Positions 44,812 to 55,670 of a stretch of DNA of 64,000 nucleotides are shown here, piece by piece. The number at the start of each line of letters is the position of its first letter. Position 1 is the first letter of the stretch. Source of the DNA: Siphonodentalium dalli (Eukaryota; Mollusca; Scaphopoda; Gadilida; Siphonodentaliidae); assembly GCA_032622095.1 (NCBI GenBank), contig CP136066.1:99903319-99967318 (forward strand), read 5' to 3'. Both the position numbers and the translations under genes were made by a program. The notes beneath the pieces are model-generated. The model worked only from the letters and a program-made list of their open reading frames with translations, was not told the origin of the DNA and did no database searches.

Positions 44812-47800
44812 CTGCAATACTGCAATACAGGAGAACAGTAAGTATTTATTTGTTTATATAGATTTTTAGCACAAAACATATATTGGTGTTCCTCTAATCA
44901 ATCACTAGATATATACTGAACTGTTCCATAACCATTAGAGATGGGCGGTATTGAAATTTCGATCTCGGTATCGGTATATTTTCGTTGATATACATCAGTA
45001 ACGGTACGGTAAGCGGTATTGGTTTTTATTTATAATACCAGATTAGAGATTCCCGGTAAATAGTGGTAATCCAAGTAATTGTGTCCACGGATTTACTACA
45101 TTTGTGACTACAGCTAAATTACACAACAAATGACCTACACAATTAAGTGATATTCACACATCTCTTTGATGATTTACATGCACACCGTCGCAATACTTTT
45201 GAAAAGAATGAGATAATGCATCAATGAATGACTGCAGAATATATACAAGTAAATTTCGTCACTTGACATTTTCGTAAATGAATAAAATTGTGAGTAGTAA
45301 TCAGTGATTACAATTCACAAATCGCAATAAATGGTCCCAACGGCGAAATAAATCCGCCATGCAAACAGAGCATTATGAATTTGAGCAAAACATGTTGTAT
45401 AAAAGAATTCCTAAATCATTTGATGGATCTGTTCTATTTTTAGAAAGTGAAAGTAGATTTCAGGGAAATTCAGACCCCGTACTCCCATGGATTATTTAGA
45501 ATATTGGGCATGTGCGAAATGCAGACTTTGTACCAATCAACATTATTTGCTACATCATAACTGAGTATTGAGTTAAAACATGATTACTTATTATCACTTT
45601 TCTGCGAGATTCCCTGTCATGCTCGATCAAATTAGGACCATGAAGCCACTGCTCCATCTTTAACTATTCAAAAGCCATGTGTAATAGACTTGGAACATAT
45701 TTAGGTTCGTAAAATCTTTGTGGGCGAAAAATCACTTAGACCAGGCAAAAGTTGTGCAATAGCACGATGCCGATGGTCAATTAATAGAAAGGTACCGACA
45801 TAGCATGCTATAAATATATCATACGCAATTAGGGAGTGTTTACTGATAAACTTTACTCAATATAAACTTATAAAGACATTTTTGTGTTATGATTTATGTT
45901 TTCCTGGTAAAATCAAACATTGCTTGATCGCTACGATATGCCTGCAGTCAAATCGTGAGAAAGTGCAGTGAGCCCTCCATCTGCTCACACCTGCATCGTA
46001 TGCGGTGGCACTAATGTTATCATTACTTACTCCTTTCGTTTCTTGTCTCTTTCCAGCCTCGTTGATCTGGAGCGAGGAGTCTCTGAGTCTCTAGTTCTGC
46101 AGAAGTGTAAGTCAATACAAGAATCAGGTATTTGCTCAAGAAGTGGAAGTCAATACAAGAATCAGGTATTTGCTCAAAATACATGCAATTAAATAGTATT
46201 CAATAATGATTGTAGTGACAAGAAGTGTGTACCATGTGCATCAGAGCCCATCCTACCATCCATTACATAAAGGGTTTAAGTATCATTCGCCTTATGTCCA
46301 GTTATATGCATATATAGTTTTTCTTAGGCAACCTGTGGACAGACTCTTGCGTAAAGTTCTGATATTTAGCAGAGTTATTGGTTTCTAAGAATTAATGGTT
46401 GAGTCGTGTAACAAACTCGACCTGTGGTGTGATGAATGACAGTGGACGTCATGTCACAACATAAGCACAATCAATTCAAGAATATTATTTGGATTTTTAC
46501 CTAATATCAGCATGTGCTATGCGTACCTTTTGTGTACAGTAGTTTATTCAAACTTAGCACATATATATGACAGCGTGATAAAAATGCTGTAATTGTGATC
46601 ATTATTACTCACTCTTTCATTAGCTTTTTTGCTGTTTCAAGTCTCACTGATTTGGATTGTGGTGTCTCTTCGATAGATCTGAATGAGAGAATAACAAAAA
46701 ATAAAAGTAATTTGTTGAGAATACATGAAGAGTAATCAATTGGTTTCGATGATTACATGAACTAATTCACGAGGGGAGCCGGCCCTGGTAAAACCAGAGA
46801 TATATTTCATATCAAATTTATTATGACACACCCCTGACATGTATTGTTGGTGTCATTTGGTTGATAAATTTATTCACTTTTTTGCTGTTTCAAGTCTCAC
46901 TGATTTGGATTGTGGTGTCTCTTCTTCGATAGTTCTTAATGAGATAACTTAATAATATAAGATATTTGTTCAGAATACTTGAATTTGTTACACAATTCGC
47001 CGCAATTTGTATGGATTTCTTGATGAATTAAAAGTGATAATGTCACACCTGTGAATTGATTTCAAGCGTTCGCTTCAATGTAAATACTAATCGTTTGTTG
47101 CATTTTTAGTTTTTTAAGGCCATCCTTAAAATATTTTGTGTTTGTCCTCTCCCTACCAAACATTTTCAGACTGGGTAGGTAGGTAGGCAAAATATTGTAT
47201 TCTTTAAATAACTTTATATATGGATCGTTTGGAGAATATCGAAGAATGTTCAATGAAAGATAAAATTTTATTATAAATTTAATAATTGAACAATTCAACA
47301 AACAATGCAACAACTAACAAAGTAAACAAACATCATTGAAAGGATTATATTTCCACTGCTTAGTATTGACCTTCTCTGTGAAATCAATATGATCTCAGAA
47401 ATCTACTGGTATGCACTGAGTTGACTTCATTACGAGTGATGTTGCTAAGTGTTAACTGACAAGTGTAAACCAAACTGATGTTTGCATTTTCGTACTCCAT
47501 AAGACAACAGAGTTGTCATGCAAAATGTGTATTTATATAATGCCTTTATTTGAATACTAGTATGATGCATGGACATATAAGGATTGACTGATAATTGTTT
47601 GACATACATTGGGTCATGGAGCCATAATTTGGTCAGTCGCAAATCTACCCAGGACCTGGCACTTTGTTGTTCATCGGATTTGCTTCTGATGCCATGGCTT
47701 CATGACCCAATGGAAACCCCCTTTCAATCGTCAAATATATTAGACATGTATTAAACTTTTATATTGAAAGCCTCAATATACTGAAAGATTCAAATGTTTA

Positions 47801-48065
47801 TTTAGTTTTAGGGTTTCTTTTGGGGACCTCCTTGCCAGTATTTAAACAGTCACCACACACAGACAGGACCACCCTGTACTGGTTTCCTACCTTCAACACC
47901 AGTTTTGACAACCTTCACGCAGAGCGTAACTTTTATTTCCGCATTGTCCGAAGCCGAGACATCCGTTTGCGCAGTCGGAGTGTCTAATTTAGCTATTTTT
48001 GTAGCGGGCCCAATTAAAAAATCGTCTGCAGTCGACATATTTGAAACGACCTTCACATCGATCAT
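44743..48065 (-). CDS. Candidate minus-strand gene with repeated mini-exons
   Basis: A likely first coding exon (48065-47891) and four short homologous exons (46934-46878, 46678-46613, 46096-46031, 44811-44743) lie on the minus strand. Each mini-exon is preceded by AG, followed by GT, and enters and leaves in phase 2. The peptides follow xxxETPxSxSxRLExxKK. The first exon ends in phase 1, so at least one further exon is needed to link them. The product would be a Ser/Arg/Lys-rich, probably nuclear protein; function unknown. The 3' end is not identified. A gene model is inference. Confidence 0.4.
46031..46096 (-). CDS. Mini-exon 3 of 4 (66 nt)
   Basis: Acceptor CTTCTGCAG, donor GTAAGT. The peptide reads TRDSETPRSRSTRLERDKKR then K. 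A 37-base direct repeat (CAATACAAGAATCAGG...) sits twice in the intron just upstream, at about 46102-46175. Confidence 0.5.
46613..46678 (-). CDS. Mini-exon 2 of 4 (66 nt)
   Basis: Acceptor CTCTCATTCAG, donor GTGAGT. The peptide reads SIEETPQSKSVRLETAKKLM then K. Phase 2 in and out. Confidence 0.5.
46878..46934 (-). CDS. Mini-exon 1 of 4 (57 nt)
   Basis: Acceptor ATTAAG; a weak donor, GTGAAT. The peptide reads TIEEETPQSKSVRLETAKK. Nearly identical to the next mini-exon, including its flanks, so probably the newest duplicate; the weak donor suggests it may be skipped or dead. Confidence 0.4.
46945..47885. other. Intron-like stretch, no exon assigned
   Basis: AT-rich. A minus-strand open frame near 47170-47090 (KMFGRERTNTKYFKDGLKK) follows a pyrimidine-rich tract ending CAG, but its phase does not join the first exon. 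Left unassigned. Confidence 0.3.
47891..48065 (-). CDS. Candidate first coding exon
   Basis: From Met at 48063-48065 (or an internal Met at 48036-48038) the frame reads STADDFLIGPATKIAKLDTP and on through EIKVTLCVKVVKTGVE to a GTAGGAAAC donor at 47890. Composition is coding-like and more CpG-rich than the surroundings, as is the region upstream to about 48180, consistent with a promoter-proximal exon. The A/B repeat begins only about 175 bases upstream. No homologue recognised. Confidence 0.4.
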
Positions 48066-48357
48066 AACATCTGACGGAGTTTGCCAAATGCGCTACGGAA
48101 AACGGCGGAATATATGTCAGCGAGACACACTAAAACGTTTCGTATCACAGTCGAAGAAAATGTGTAAACGAGAATTATTATGATAGCACAATCATCATCG
48201 CCATATTCCAGACATGACTGCACCAGTGTTGTGTTATATTTATTTCTTGGTGCTAGTAGCAGGTCATCTTTTTGGGCGCACTTATCTCCGAGGGTGAAGT
48301 AGATGCTTGAATGTTACGGTGCATCCTTATCTTCAAGTATATATGTTAAATCTTGTG

Positions 48358-48934
48358 TTATACCCCCGCAACAAAATCGTGGGGGTATACTGGAATCGGA
48401 TTGTCCGTCCGTCCATGGACAAATTTGTCCGGAGTTTTTCTCCATTTTAAATCATTTTTTCCGTGAAACTTGGCAGACATCAACTACCATGGGAACCTGT
48501 GCACCTGCCATTTTATGTCGGTCAGACTTATTTTCGCAGATTTTGGCCTTCTAGACTTATTTTCTCAGTAATGTTTTTTTTTACCAATTATTTGCTGTGA
48601 AGATGATCTCTCATTTTAACTATATCCTAAGTTAACTAAGTATTTTACTGTTAATATCTAACTTGCCACCAGATCATGTCTGTTGAATACATGTCACCTA
48701 TATTTTTATAACTGACTGACATGAAAAACCCTCTGACTACCATGTCATGTTATCCTTGCTACAATCTGGAATGCAGGTCCGTCCGTGGACAAGCTTTATC
48801 CGGAGTTTTGCTCAGTCATTTCTGAATTGTGCACCTGGAATGGGAATATGTTATTTTATTATTTTAACTTAATGCTTACTGACATGTGAAACATCTTGGT
48901 ATCCTTAGTCCTATTGGGACAGTCAGACCTCTAG
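48358..48934 (+). mobile_element. Helitron-like element (family 2, copy h4)
   Basis: Same position in copy B as h3 in copy A. It starts TTATACCCCCGCAAC (TT instead of TC), has GGGGGTATA inside, and ends with GTCCTATTGGGAC, AGTCAGACCT and CTAG at 48931-48934. One base change weakens the 3' stem. Confidence 0.7.
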
Positions 48935-49439
48935 TTATTTTTAATTCCTCCCACAACCTACCCACACATTGATCGAATATGGCTCATTTACATTATAATT
49001 TCCTCTAAAACCGTTTCAACTGATGCAACCACTTCAATTGCTCATCCACTCAACACTTCGTCATCAGTTGATCATTCGTTCATTGGTGCTGATGGGTGGC
49101 ACATGTTATTCAGTTGGAACAAGGGCGAGCTTATGTATTCTGCTCCTGCAATGCGTGGAATGCCAGGTGTACCAGCCATATCTGTATCCGCTGCCTGGAC
49201 CAAAATACAAGATTCCTTAACACCGCCTTAATAAAATATTTTCAATTACAACATTGATATTACTTCCGTGTAATACACACAAATTACATGCTATATCACG
49301 TGATCGATAGCTTGGATAACTTCGCAGATGGATACATCACAGCGTCTGCTTTCATATTGATTGGAAATAACTTTCCACGACCTATGAAAATAACGTTGGA
49401 ACTGGATGATAAATCTTCTTTAAGATAAGGAATTGGTGT

Positions 49440-49940
49440 TGATTTTGTTGCATGTATTATCTCAGCAAAATTACAGTGCTACGCAAAGTATGGCAGTTAT
49501 TGGTCACAAGTCCGTGTCATCCTAGCGGTATATCAACGTGTTTCTGACGAAGGATGGAGATGGGCCGGCCAATAGCCGCCAAATTGATCCCAAATGGACC
49601 CCCGATCACAAGTTCTAATAATACAGTCAGTGTGAACCCAGATAATGAAATCGCTGGCGCAACGCTAAATGCACACAACACATTGGGGAAGTGAAATTAT
49701 GTATGAACCGATGGCGAAACGACAGCGAATACTCACAAATGTATGTTCATAATCCAGTATTTCATCAGAATACACATGCAATCCATTAATCTAATCTTGA
49801 CAGTGGCACTAGACCAGAAAAATGCATCAATGTCATCATCAAAAAACAAGTGCACTGGTAACTTCAACATAGCAAGTTTCATGAAAGAACTATTTGAGGA
49901 AGAGCTCACAATCCCGGCGATTGTATCATTAGACAAGTAA
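49440..49940 (+). pseudogene. Tyrosine-recombinase-like C-terminus, copy B (frameshifted)
   Basis: Counterpart of 19466-19980. The GHKSVSS block is preserved, but one C is lost (GTCATCCTAGCG), which shifts the frame before the tyrosine. The final block keeps NIASFMKELFEEELTIP. Both copies are inactive, with different lesions. Confidence 0.5.
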
Positions 49941-50632
49941 TCATAATTTTGAAAAGCTTACTCAGGAAAACATGGCCGTCACCGAAAGCAAGAATTATAT
50001 TGGATATTGGACACTTTTGTCATTGAGTGTGTTATTAATAGAATTATAATTACTGTTGCTCAAATGCGCCCAATTCAATCACACGTCTCGACGGGGCATG
50101 CTAGTAGTACAACGTAATCCGAATAGCACGCTTAAATCTTTACGCGAATGACGTCAACTATCGCCCAACATACAAATTGGCTCGGAAAAATGATCACATT
50201 ACGGTTGCTATGGAAACTATGGTAAATTGGGAACAAAATCGTTATCTTCAGGGAACATACCGAATGTATCTGAATGTCTTTTTGAACAGACATTCAAAAT
50301 CGACATCCAAGTATTAAATCTCCATATACCCCCGATGTTGCTGAAGATAACTAATGAACATAAAAATCGACATCCAAGTATTAAATCTCCATATACCCCC
50401 GATGTTGCTGAAGATAACTAATGGACATAATCTCGCGCAAATACGCACATATATCGACATATAATGTGAAATAGATACATAATGTGATTATTTGATTTTA
50501 AAATAAGCAGGTAATGGATTCATACATTTAGTTCTATGGCGCGGGCCAAAGTGAAAACACATGTTAAAGAGCGTACACATGAAAAGTCTTGAGTTGGCTT
50601 ACTTGTGTCATTGCCCGCACATAATCTGCTTA

Positions 50633-50790
50633 TAGTGGGGCGGATAGATGACACAATCGTGCATTTTATGGTAAAAGCACCAAACTTGACACGCATGTAC
50701 TACATATAAAAATAAGACATTTTTGATATCATGCCAAGCTGGAGAATGGCCATGGTTGCCATGGCAACCGTTTTGACAACAACTCTTGTT
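50633..50790 (+). repeat. Left terminal inverted repeat of the 11.7-kb insertion
   Basis: About 150 bases match the reverse complement of the right end, with small gaps. The apparent reading frame starting at 50731 is made of this repeat and its continuation. Confidence 0.75.
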
Positions 50791-51871
50791 TTTCTCTCAA
50801 TCCCAACAAGTATGCATCGTTATGACTCAGTTTCTGATCGAAAAACAATGTTTTATGTACCTATTTGTACTGAAAAGGGATCAGGCTATATATCCATTGA
50901 CTCATGTGTCCGTTATAGTTGGGTAGAATCAAAATGGCGGATAAAATGGCCGCCATTTGTTTGAAAGTCCCTATTATTGGCTGCGTGTATCGACATTTTA
51001 TTGAGATGTGTGTATATTTTTTATTATAAAATGTACTTTGACAAGAAAATATAAACTGATAAATCACTCTGTATATATATAACAATTCTAAGGAGTGCAA
51101 AAGAAAAATTATAGGCCAGAAGATGATGGAGTAGCGTAAATATAATGCAAAAATAAACAATGGGTTGTTTGTTTTGATTACTATAATTGATGGTTACAAT
51201 GACACGAGAAGCATTTCTATGATATAAAACTATCTGAAAGTTGATTATGACAATCTACCGCGTTAACTTTATATCATATCATTTTAGCGAGTGTGTGTGG
51301 ACAATATTGGTCTGGTACAAAACTGCTTGGCAACCGTTGCTATGGAGCTACCCGATTACGTTTGTGCAGCTATAATAACACTTACTCACAATTTGACAAG
51401 CTGCTAATCATTGTTGTATTATATACGCAACATACAAGTACCGCAAAGTTTACATATTTATGATATTAGCTATAATTCTTCAAAATAGAGGTAAGCAAAT
51501 GTTTTTATTACGAGCGTAGGTGCGAATTATGTGCGACAATGTATGATATGAATTGCTTACATTTACAATAGCAATATCGTGAGATATATGTAATTCCCTA
51601 TATAGTTGTTACACAACTTAAGTGTGCTAAACAAATTGATTCTAATATATTATGAGAATCAATCATGCAATAACTCGTGGCATTTCGCCGCTCCAATATA
51701 GGATAAAACAGTCGAAGACACTCATTCTGCGATAAGTGGCATTCAATAATGTGCAATGGATAGTCAAGTATGAATAATTCATGACAAATCGCCAGTCAAT
51801 TCTGCTAGTTGTGTTAACGCACCCTAAAGAGTTAGAAAAACTTGCATACATGTCACTTTTGGCAACACTTG

Positions 51872-52027
51872 CAGTAACGCCTTAAGTAATCGACATCCTA
51901 ACCACAGCAGAATTATGGGTAACTTTCAGGATTTAGTCGGAAATATGGAAATTTATTTCCGACTAAATCCTGAAAATTACCCATAATTCTGATGTGGTTA
52001 AGGGGTCGATTACTTAGGGCATTACTG
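51872..52027. mobile_element. Palindromic MITE with CAGTAA ends
   Basis: The 74-base arms start CAGTAACGCCTTAAG on the left and, read inward from the right, CAGTAATGCCCTAAG. They meet at a short TGGAAAT loop near 51946-51952. CAGT ends and a TA on the right flank recall Tc1/mariner-derived MITEs; the left flank is TG, so the TA duplication is not intact. Confidence 0.75.
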
Positions 52028-52151
52028 TATTTGCAATTGCAACTGCATAGAGCAGTACAGCGTAATGATGCCCTCGAAAATTTGCAATTGTTTTTGCATC
52101 CATTCTTGCAACCACGTCGCAATAGTTCTTGGCAACCTTTGGATGCTCCAG

Positions 52152-52465
52152 GATTGATTGATTGATTGATTGGGGTTTATTGTCGCTTTAGCAACTAAGG
52201 CCATATCACGACATTGCCAGTTTTAGTGGTGGAGGAAATCCGCACACTTGCGACTAATCTAACAGTGATTTCAATGGCTGATAAACTCGTCAACCATGCG
52301 CCGCAAACCACCGGCCATCGGCGAGTAACTGGTAACTCCACCAGATAACGATTTCGAGCTACAAAGTCCACGACGGAAACATGAGGATTTGAACCCTTAT
52401 CGCCAGCGCTGGAGGGCGAAACGGCTTGGAGTTGTACCCCTAACCGATTGAGCCACCGAGGCCCC
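52152..52465 (-). mobile_element. tRNA-derived SINE with target-site duplication
   Basis: On the minus strand the head reads GGGGCCTCGG, with box A TGGCTCAATCGG (52455-52444) and box B GGTTCAAATCC (52395-52385) of an RNA polymerase III promoter. A central domain follows and the 3' tail is (CAAT)n, seen on the plus strand as (GATT)n at 52152-52171. An 11-bp duplication GGATGCTCCAG flanks it at 52141-52151 and 52466-52476. Intact boxes and a perfect duplication imply a fairly recent insertion mobilised by a partner LINE. Confidence 0.9.
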
Positions 52466-52476
52466 GGATGCTCCAG

Positions 52477-54028
52477 AAAGATCGGTCCATGTCACACTCC
52501 AACTTTCTTCATAGTAGCCTGTCATTTGTATAAAAAAAATGGGTTTCGTAAACAAAATTGGGGATTTCGTGCAATGTAGTTAATCGTAAATCCCATATAC
52601 TGGAGACATTGGAAACCATTGTTGATAAGCTTCTTATCGATTAGTAGCCTAAAAAATGGCATAACCATAGCAACAGTATGTGGTTTCTGAGAATTCTGGA
52701 AAATGATCATATGTGAATTAGTTTAGTGACAACGGTGGACTTGTTGGTGGATATGGTTATATAATAATACTTGCATGCATACATTCTCCAAGACGAACCT
52801 CCAGCACTGATCTCAAGAGTCAAGGTGACTATGAAAGGTCAAGTGTTTTATCACTTCATGTGCTATTATTTGTCTTTATGAGGAACCTTTCTCAATTTAT
52901 TGCATCATATTGATATTCTGTTACATTCTGGAGATCATAGCCTTTATTTTTAGACACATATCTTATCCATATGCTGATTATTACTTGTGTGAGAGATTTT
53001 ACGAAACATGTGACCAGGCCAATTGGCGACCCTTAAACTTAGAAATTGCTGTTCCCGATAGACAATGGCCACACCATTAGTTGGGTGGAAAGAGGACACA
53101 ATCGTCAATTTTAAGGGGATAAAATATGATCCGAATAACGTACACCGTTGGCATGGCAACCATTTTGGTGAATCACCTGTTGTTTGTCATACTCTATCCA
53201 TTATGTATTGCTAATGACCAGAAACCTCATAAAAATTGTTCGCTGTGCATCTATTTTGATTGGGTCATATACTTGTAAGAACATATAAATTTTATATATG
53301 GGTAGATTCAAAATGCTATCCCCAACAGTATGGTAATAGGACGCTTGTACGCCAATAAAAATAATAATATATATTTAACAACAGTTGAGCATCGATGTTT
53401 TTATTTATTTCCAGATATTGTCGTAGAACAGGGATAAGTTTAGTTGAAGTGCTTTAAAGTTGTCGGCCTGGGATTACTCAAGTACACAATTTAAAATCCA
53501 TATCTCAGGTAAAACATCCGCTTTGCGAGAACGACCGAGATGTTGCTATGAAAAATCCGTTTATCAACTATACATCAAATCGGTCGACGTTTGTTCAAGT
53601 TATATATCGCGATAACGACATTGGCAATGGGCCTTTTGTTTCTGATTTACTGCTTTGAAAAATTCGACTGACTGAACACTGGGAAAGGATAGTTGAACAC
53701 TATTTCAATAGAACACAAACAGTATATGTAAGACAGACGTAGAGAGAGAGAGATAATATAGAGTGAAAGACAAGGTATATAGATGGAGAATGGAGAGAGA
53801 GCGCGGGAAGGGAAAGATGCTTCTTTTATATTTATATTTTGCCTGATAGATATATAGGGTTATTGTTATTAATTTCGGCGTAATGGTTGCGTGTTCGGTC
53901 AATGGATATGGATTTTGAATGGTTTAAGTGATTAAGCCTCAAGATGAATCAGATTGTATTACTTGTTGTGCTTATCAAATAAGCCCATCTGCAGCCATAA
54001 ACTATTGTATTGGTGTTGGGGTCCTTCT
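52477..54028. other. Non-coding; diverged internal TIR-like unit
   Basis: No exon recognised. Around 53090-53165 the pattern GGACACAATCGT...TTTTAAGG...GGCATGGCAACC is a diverged version of the insertion's terminal repeat, suggesting the big element is itself built from repeated terminal-type units. A short (AGAG)n tract lies near 53742. Confidence 0.45.
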
Positions 54029-54523
54029 TCATAAAATGTTGGTACATGTGTAAGAAACAAGTATATTATAACGGTATATTTTGAAGGGGGTTACATGTTT
54101 GTCCGAAAATGTAGCCTCAAGAGTTCCGAAATATATCAATGACCTTTTTTTTATAAAAACTGAGAGATTCTTGGTAATTCTTCTGTTGTGGTTATTGAAT
54201 AGTGCTGCTAACTTGTTAGCGTTTGGTCTCCGATAATAGTATGGTCCCAGGTATTGTACGCGTATGTCTTGGGGTTCAATACATTTAAGGATTACATGAT
54301 ACTCGTCGCATATTTCTGAGTTGCAGAGGGCACATAATCTATCCGAATATGGGGCACTGGTCCACGTGCCATATTCTATTGAGAGTCTATGGTTCCTCGT
54401 TCGGAAAAGAAGGATGCTTTGCATGACTCTGTGGTTTGTTATTGATAGGTAACTTTCTCGTTCAAATGAGGTCTTGATAATACGATAAGATGCGAATTTA
54501 CTGGATGTTGCTATCGATGACAA
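54029..54523 (-). pseudogene. Non-LTR retrotransposon fragment (ORF C-terminus)
   Basis: The 164-residue frame reads LLFRTRNHRLSIEYGTW, then CALCNSEICDEYHVILKC, then YYYRRPNANKLAALF. These align with the same region of the LINE at 26671-28893 (LRFRTRNHRLAIETSSW, CTLCGKS...EYHTLLIC, YYYTHPNDDKL). It is 5'-truncated at about 54525, keeps the zinc-binding Cys/His set, and lacks the RT core. Confidence 0.9.
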
Positions 54524-54818
54524 CTAATTGTGCTTGGCATGCTCATCGATACTCATTCTCATGATAGCATTATGTATTCAAGCAAGTGTACTAGTCATCA
54601 TAATTATAAACCTGTGGATATATATACATAATCATAATATTTAATGAACATTGAAGTCACTTCCGACATATATATTAGCTTACCACTAAATCCGTTTTAT
54701 GTTAATGTTCTAATTGGACGCTAGGCCATTGGAAATGCATACATGGATGCTCATGCAGTTCCATATTCGTCAAATGTGTTAGCGTTCATGAATAACTCGT
54801 TCGGACGTTAGAACGATC

Positions 54819-55670
54819 AACCAATTAGTTTGTAAAAGTGGTCAATATTAGCCAGTTTCTTTGCTAAAGACGTAAGCCTACATCCTTCTCGAAATTTGAA
54901 TGCCATTGTGCGAAAATTTCACCGTTTAATCTTCTAGTCTATTCCAGACAAAGCAATTTTCCAAGTAGATTTGGAGAGCTTCTATGAGTACAATGGCCTT
55001 TCCTATAGAACGTTAATGTCAATAGAACGTTGTTTGATAAACCAACGGCTAATTATGGACCCCTCTACAATTCTGATCTCTCATGATAATCCAGCGACAA
55101 AAAGGGCACCAGTCTCATAAGAGACATATACAACATCACAAAACAACAGGTATGTATTGGACAGTAAACGCCCTTTGTGCTTGTCGTGTTTAGTAACTCA
55201 TTCAACGTTCTTTTTAAATATTTTAGAGTTTGCGAGTTGTTAGTCTTGGATCTGATGTTAGAATAATGAACCAATTAGTGTGTAAAAGTGGTCAATATCA
55301 GCCAGTTTCTTTGCAAAAGACATAAAGGTTACATCCTTCTAGAAAATTTAATTGTCATTGTGTTTCGCAAATTTAACGGTTTATTGTTCTAGTTTATTCT
55401 AAGCAAAGTCATTATCAAGGTAGACCTGGAGAGCTTCGATAGGCATTATGGTATTTCCCATAGAAATTTAATTTCAATAGAACGTTGTTTGATAAACTAA
55501 AGGCTAATTTTGGACCACTCTCCAAATCTGACCTTTCACGATAATCGAGCCATAACAAAAGGCCACCAACCTCATATGAGCGATATACAACATCACAGCA
55601 CAACAGGTGTGTCTTGGAGGTAGTAAGCGCCCTTTGTGTTTGTCGTGTCGAGTTATTCATTCAAAGTTTT
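54819..55670. repeat. 450-bp tandem duplication
   Basis: 54819-55219 recurs at 55269-55670 with roughly 80-85% identity (AACCAATTAG, AAAGTGGTCAATAT, TAGAACGTTGTTTGATAAAC and GCCCTTTGTGNTTGTCGTGT in both). A related stretch occurs in the opposite orientation at 59975-60100, so the unit is also dispersed. Confidence 0.8.

Noticed and set aside
44938-45060. AGAGATGGGCGGTATTG resembling a hAT terminal repeat
   Set aside because: No matching opposite end or target duplication was found nearby.
50731-50964. 77-codon frame starting with a hydrophobic N-terminus like a signal peptide
   Set aside because: It lies entirely in the left terminal repeat of the 11.7-kb insertion, and the right end carries the same sequence inverted.
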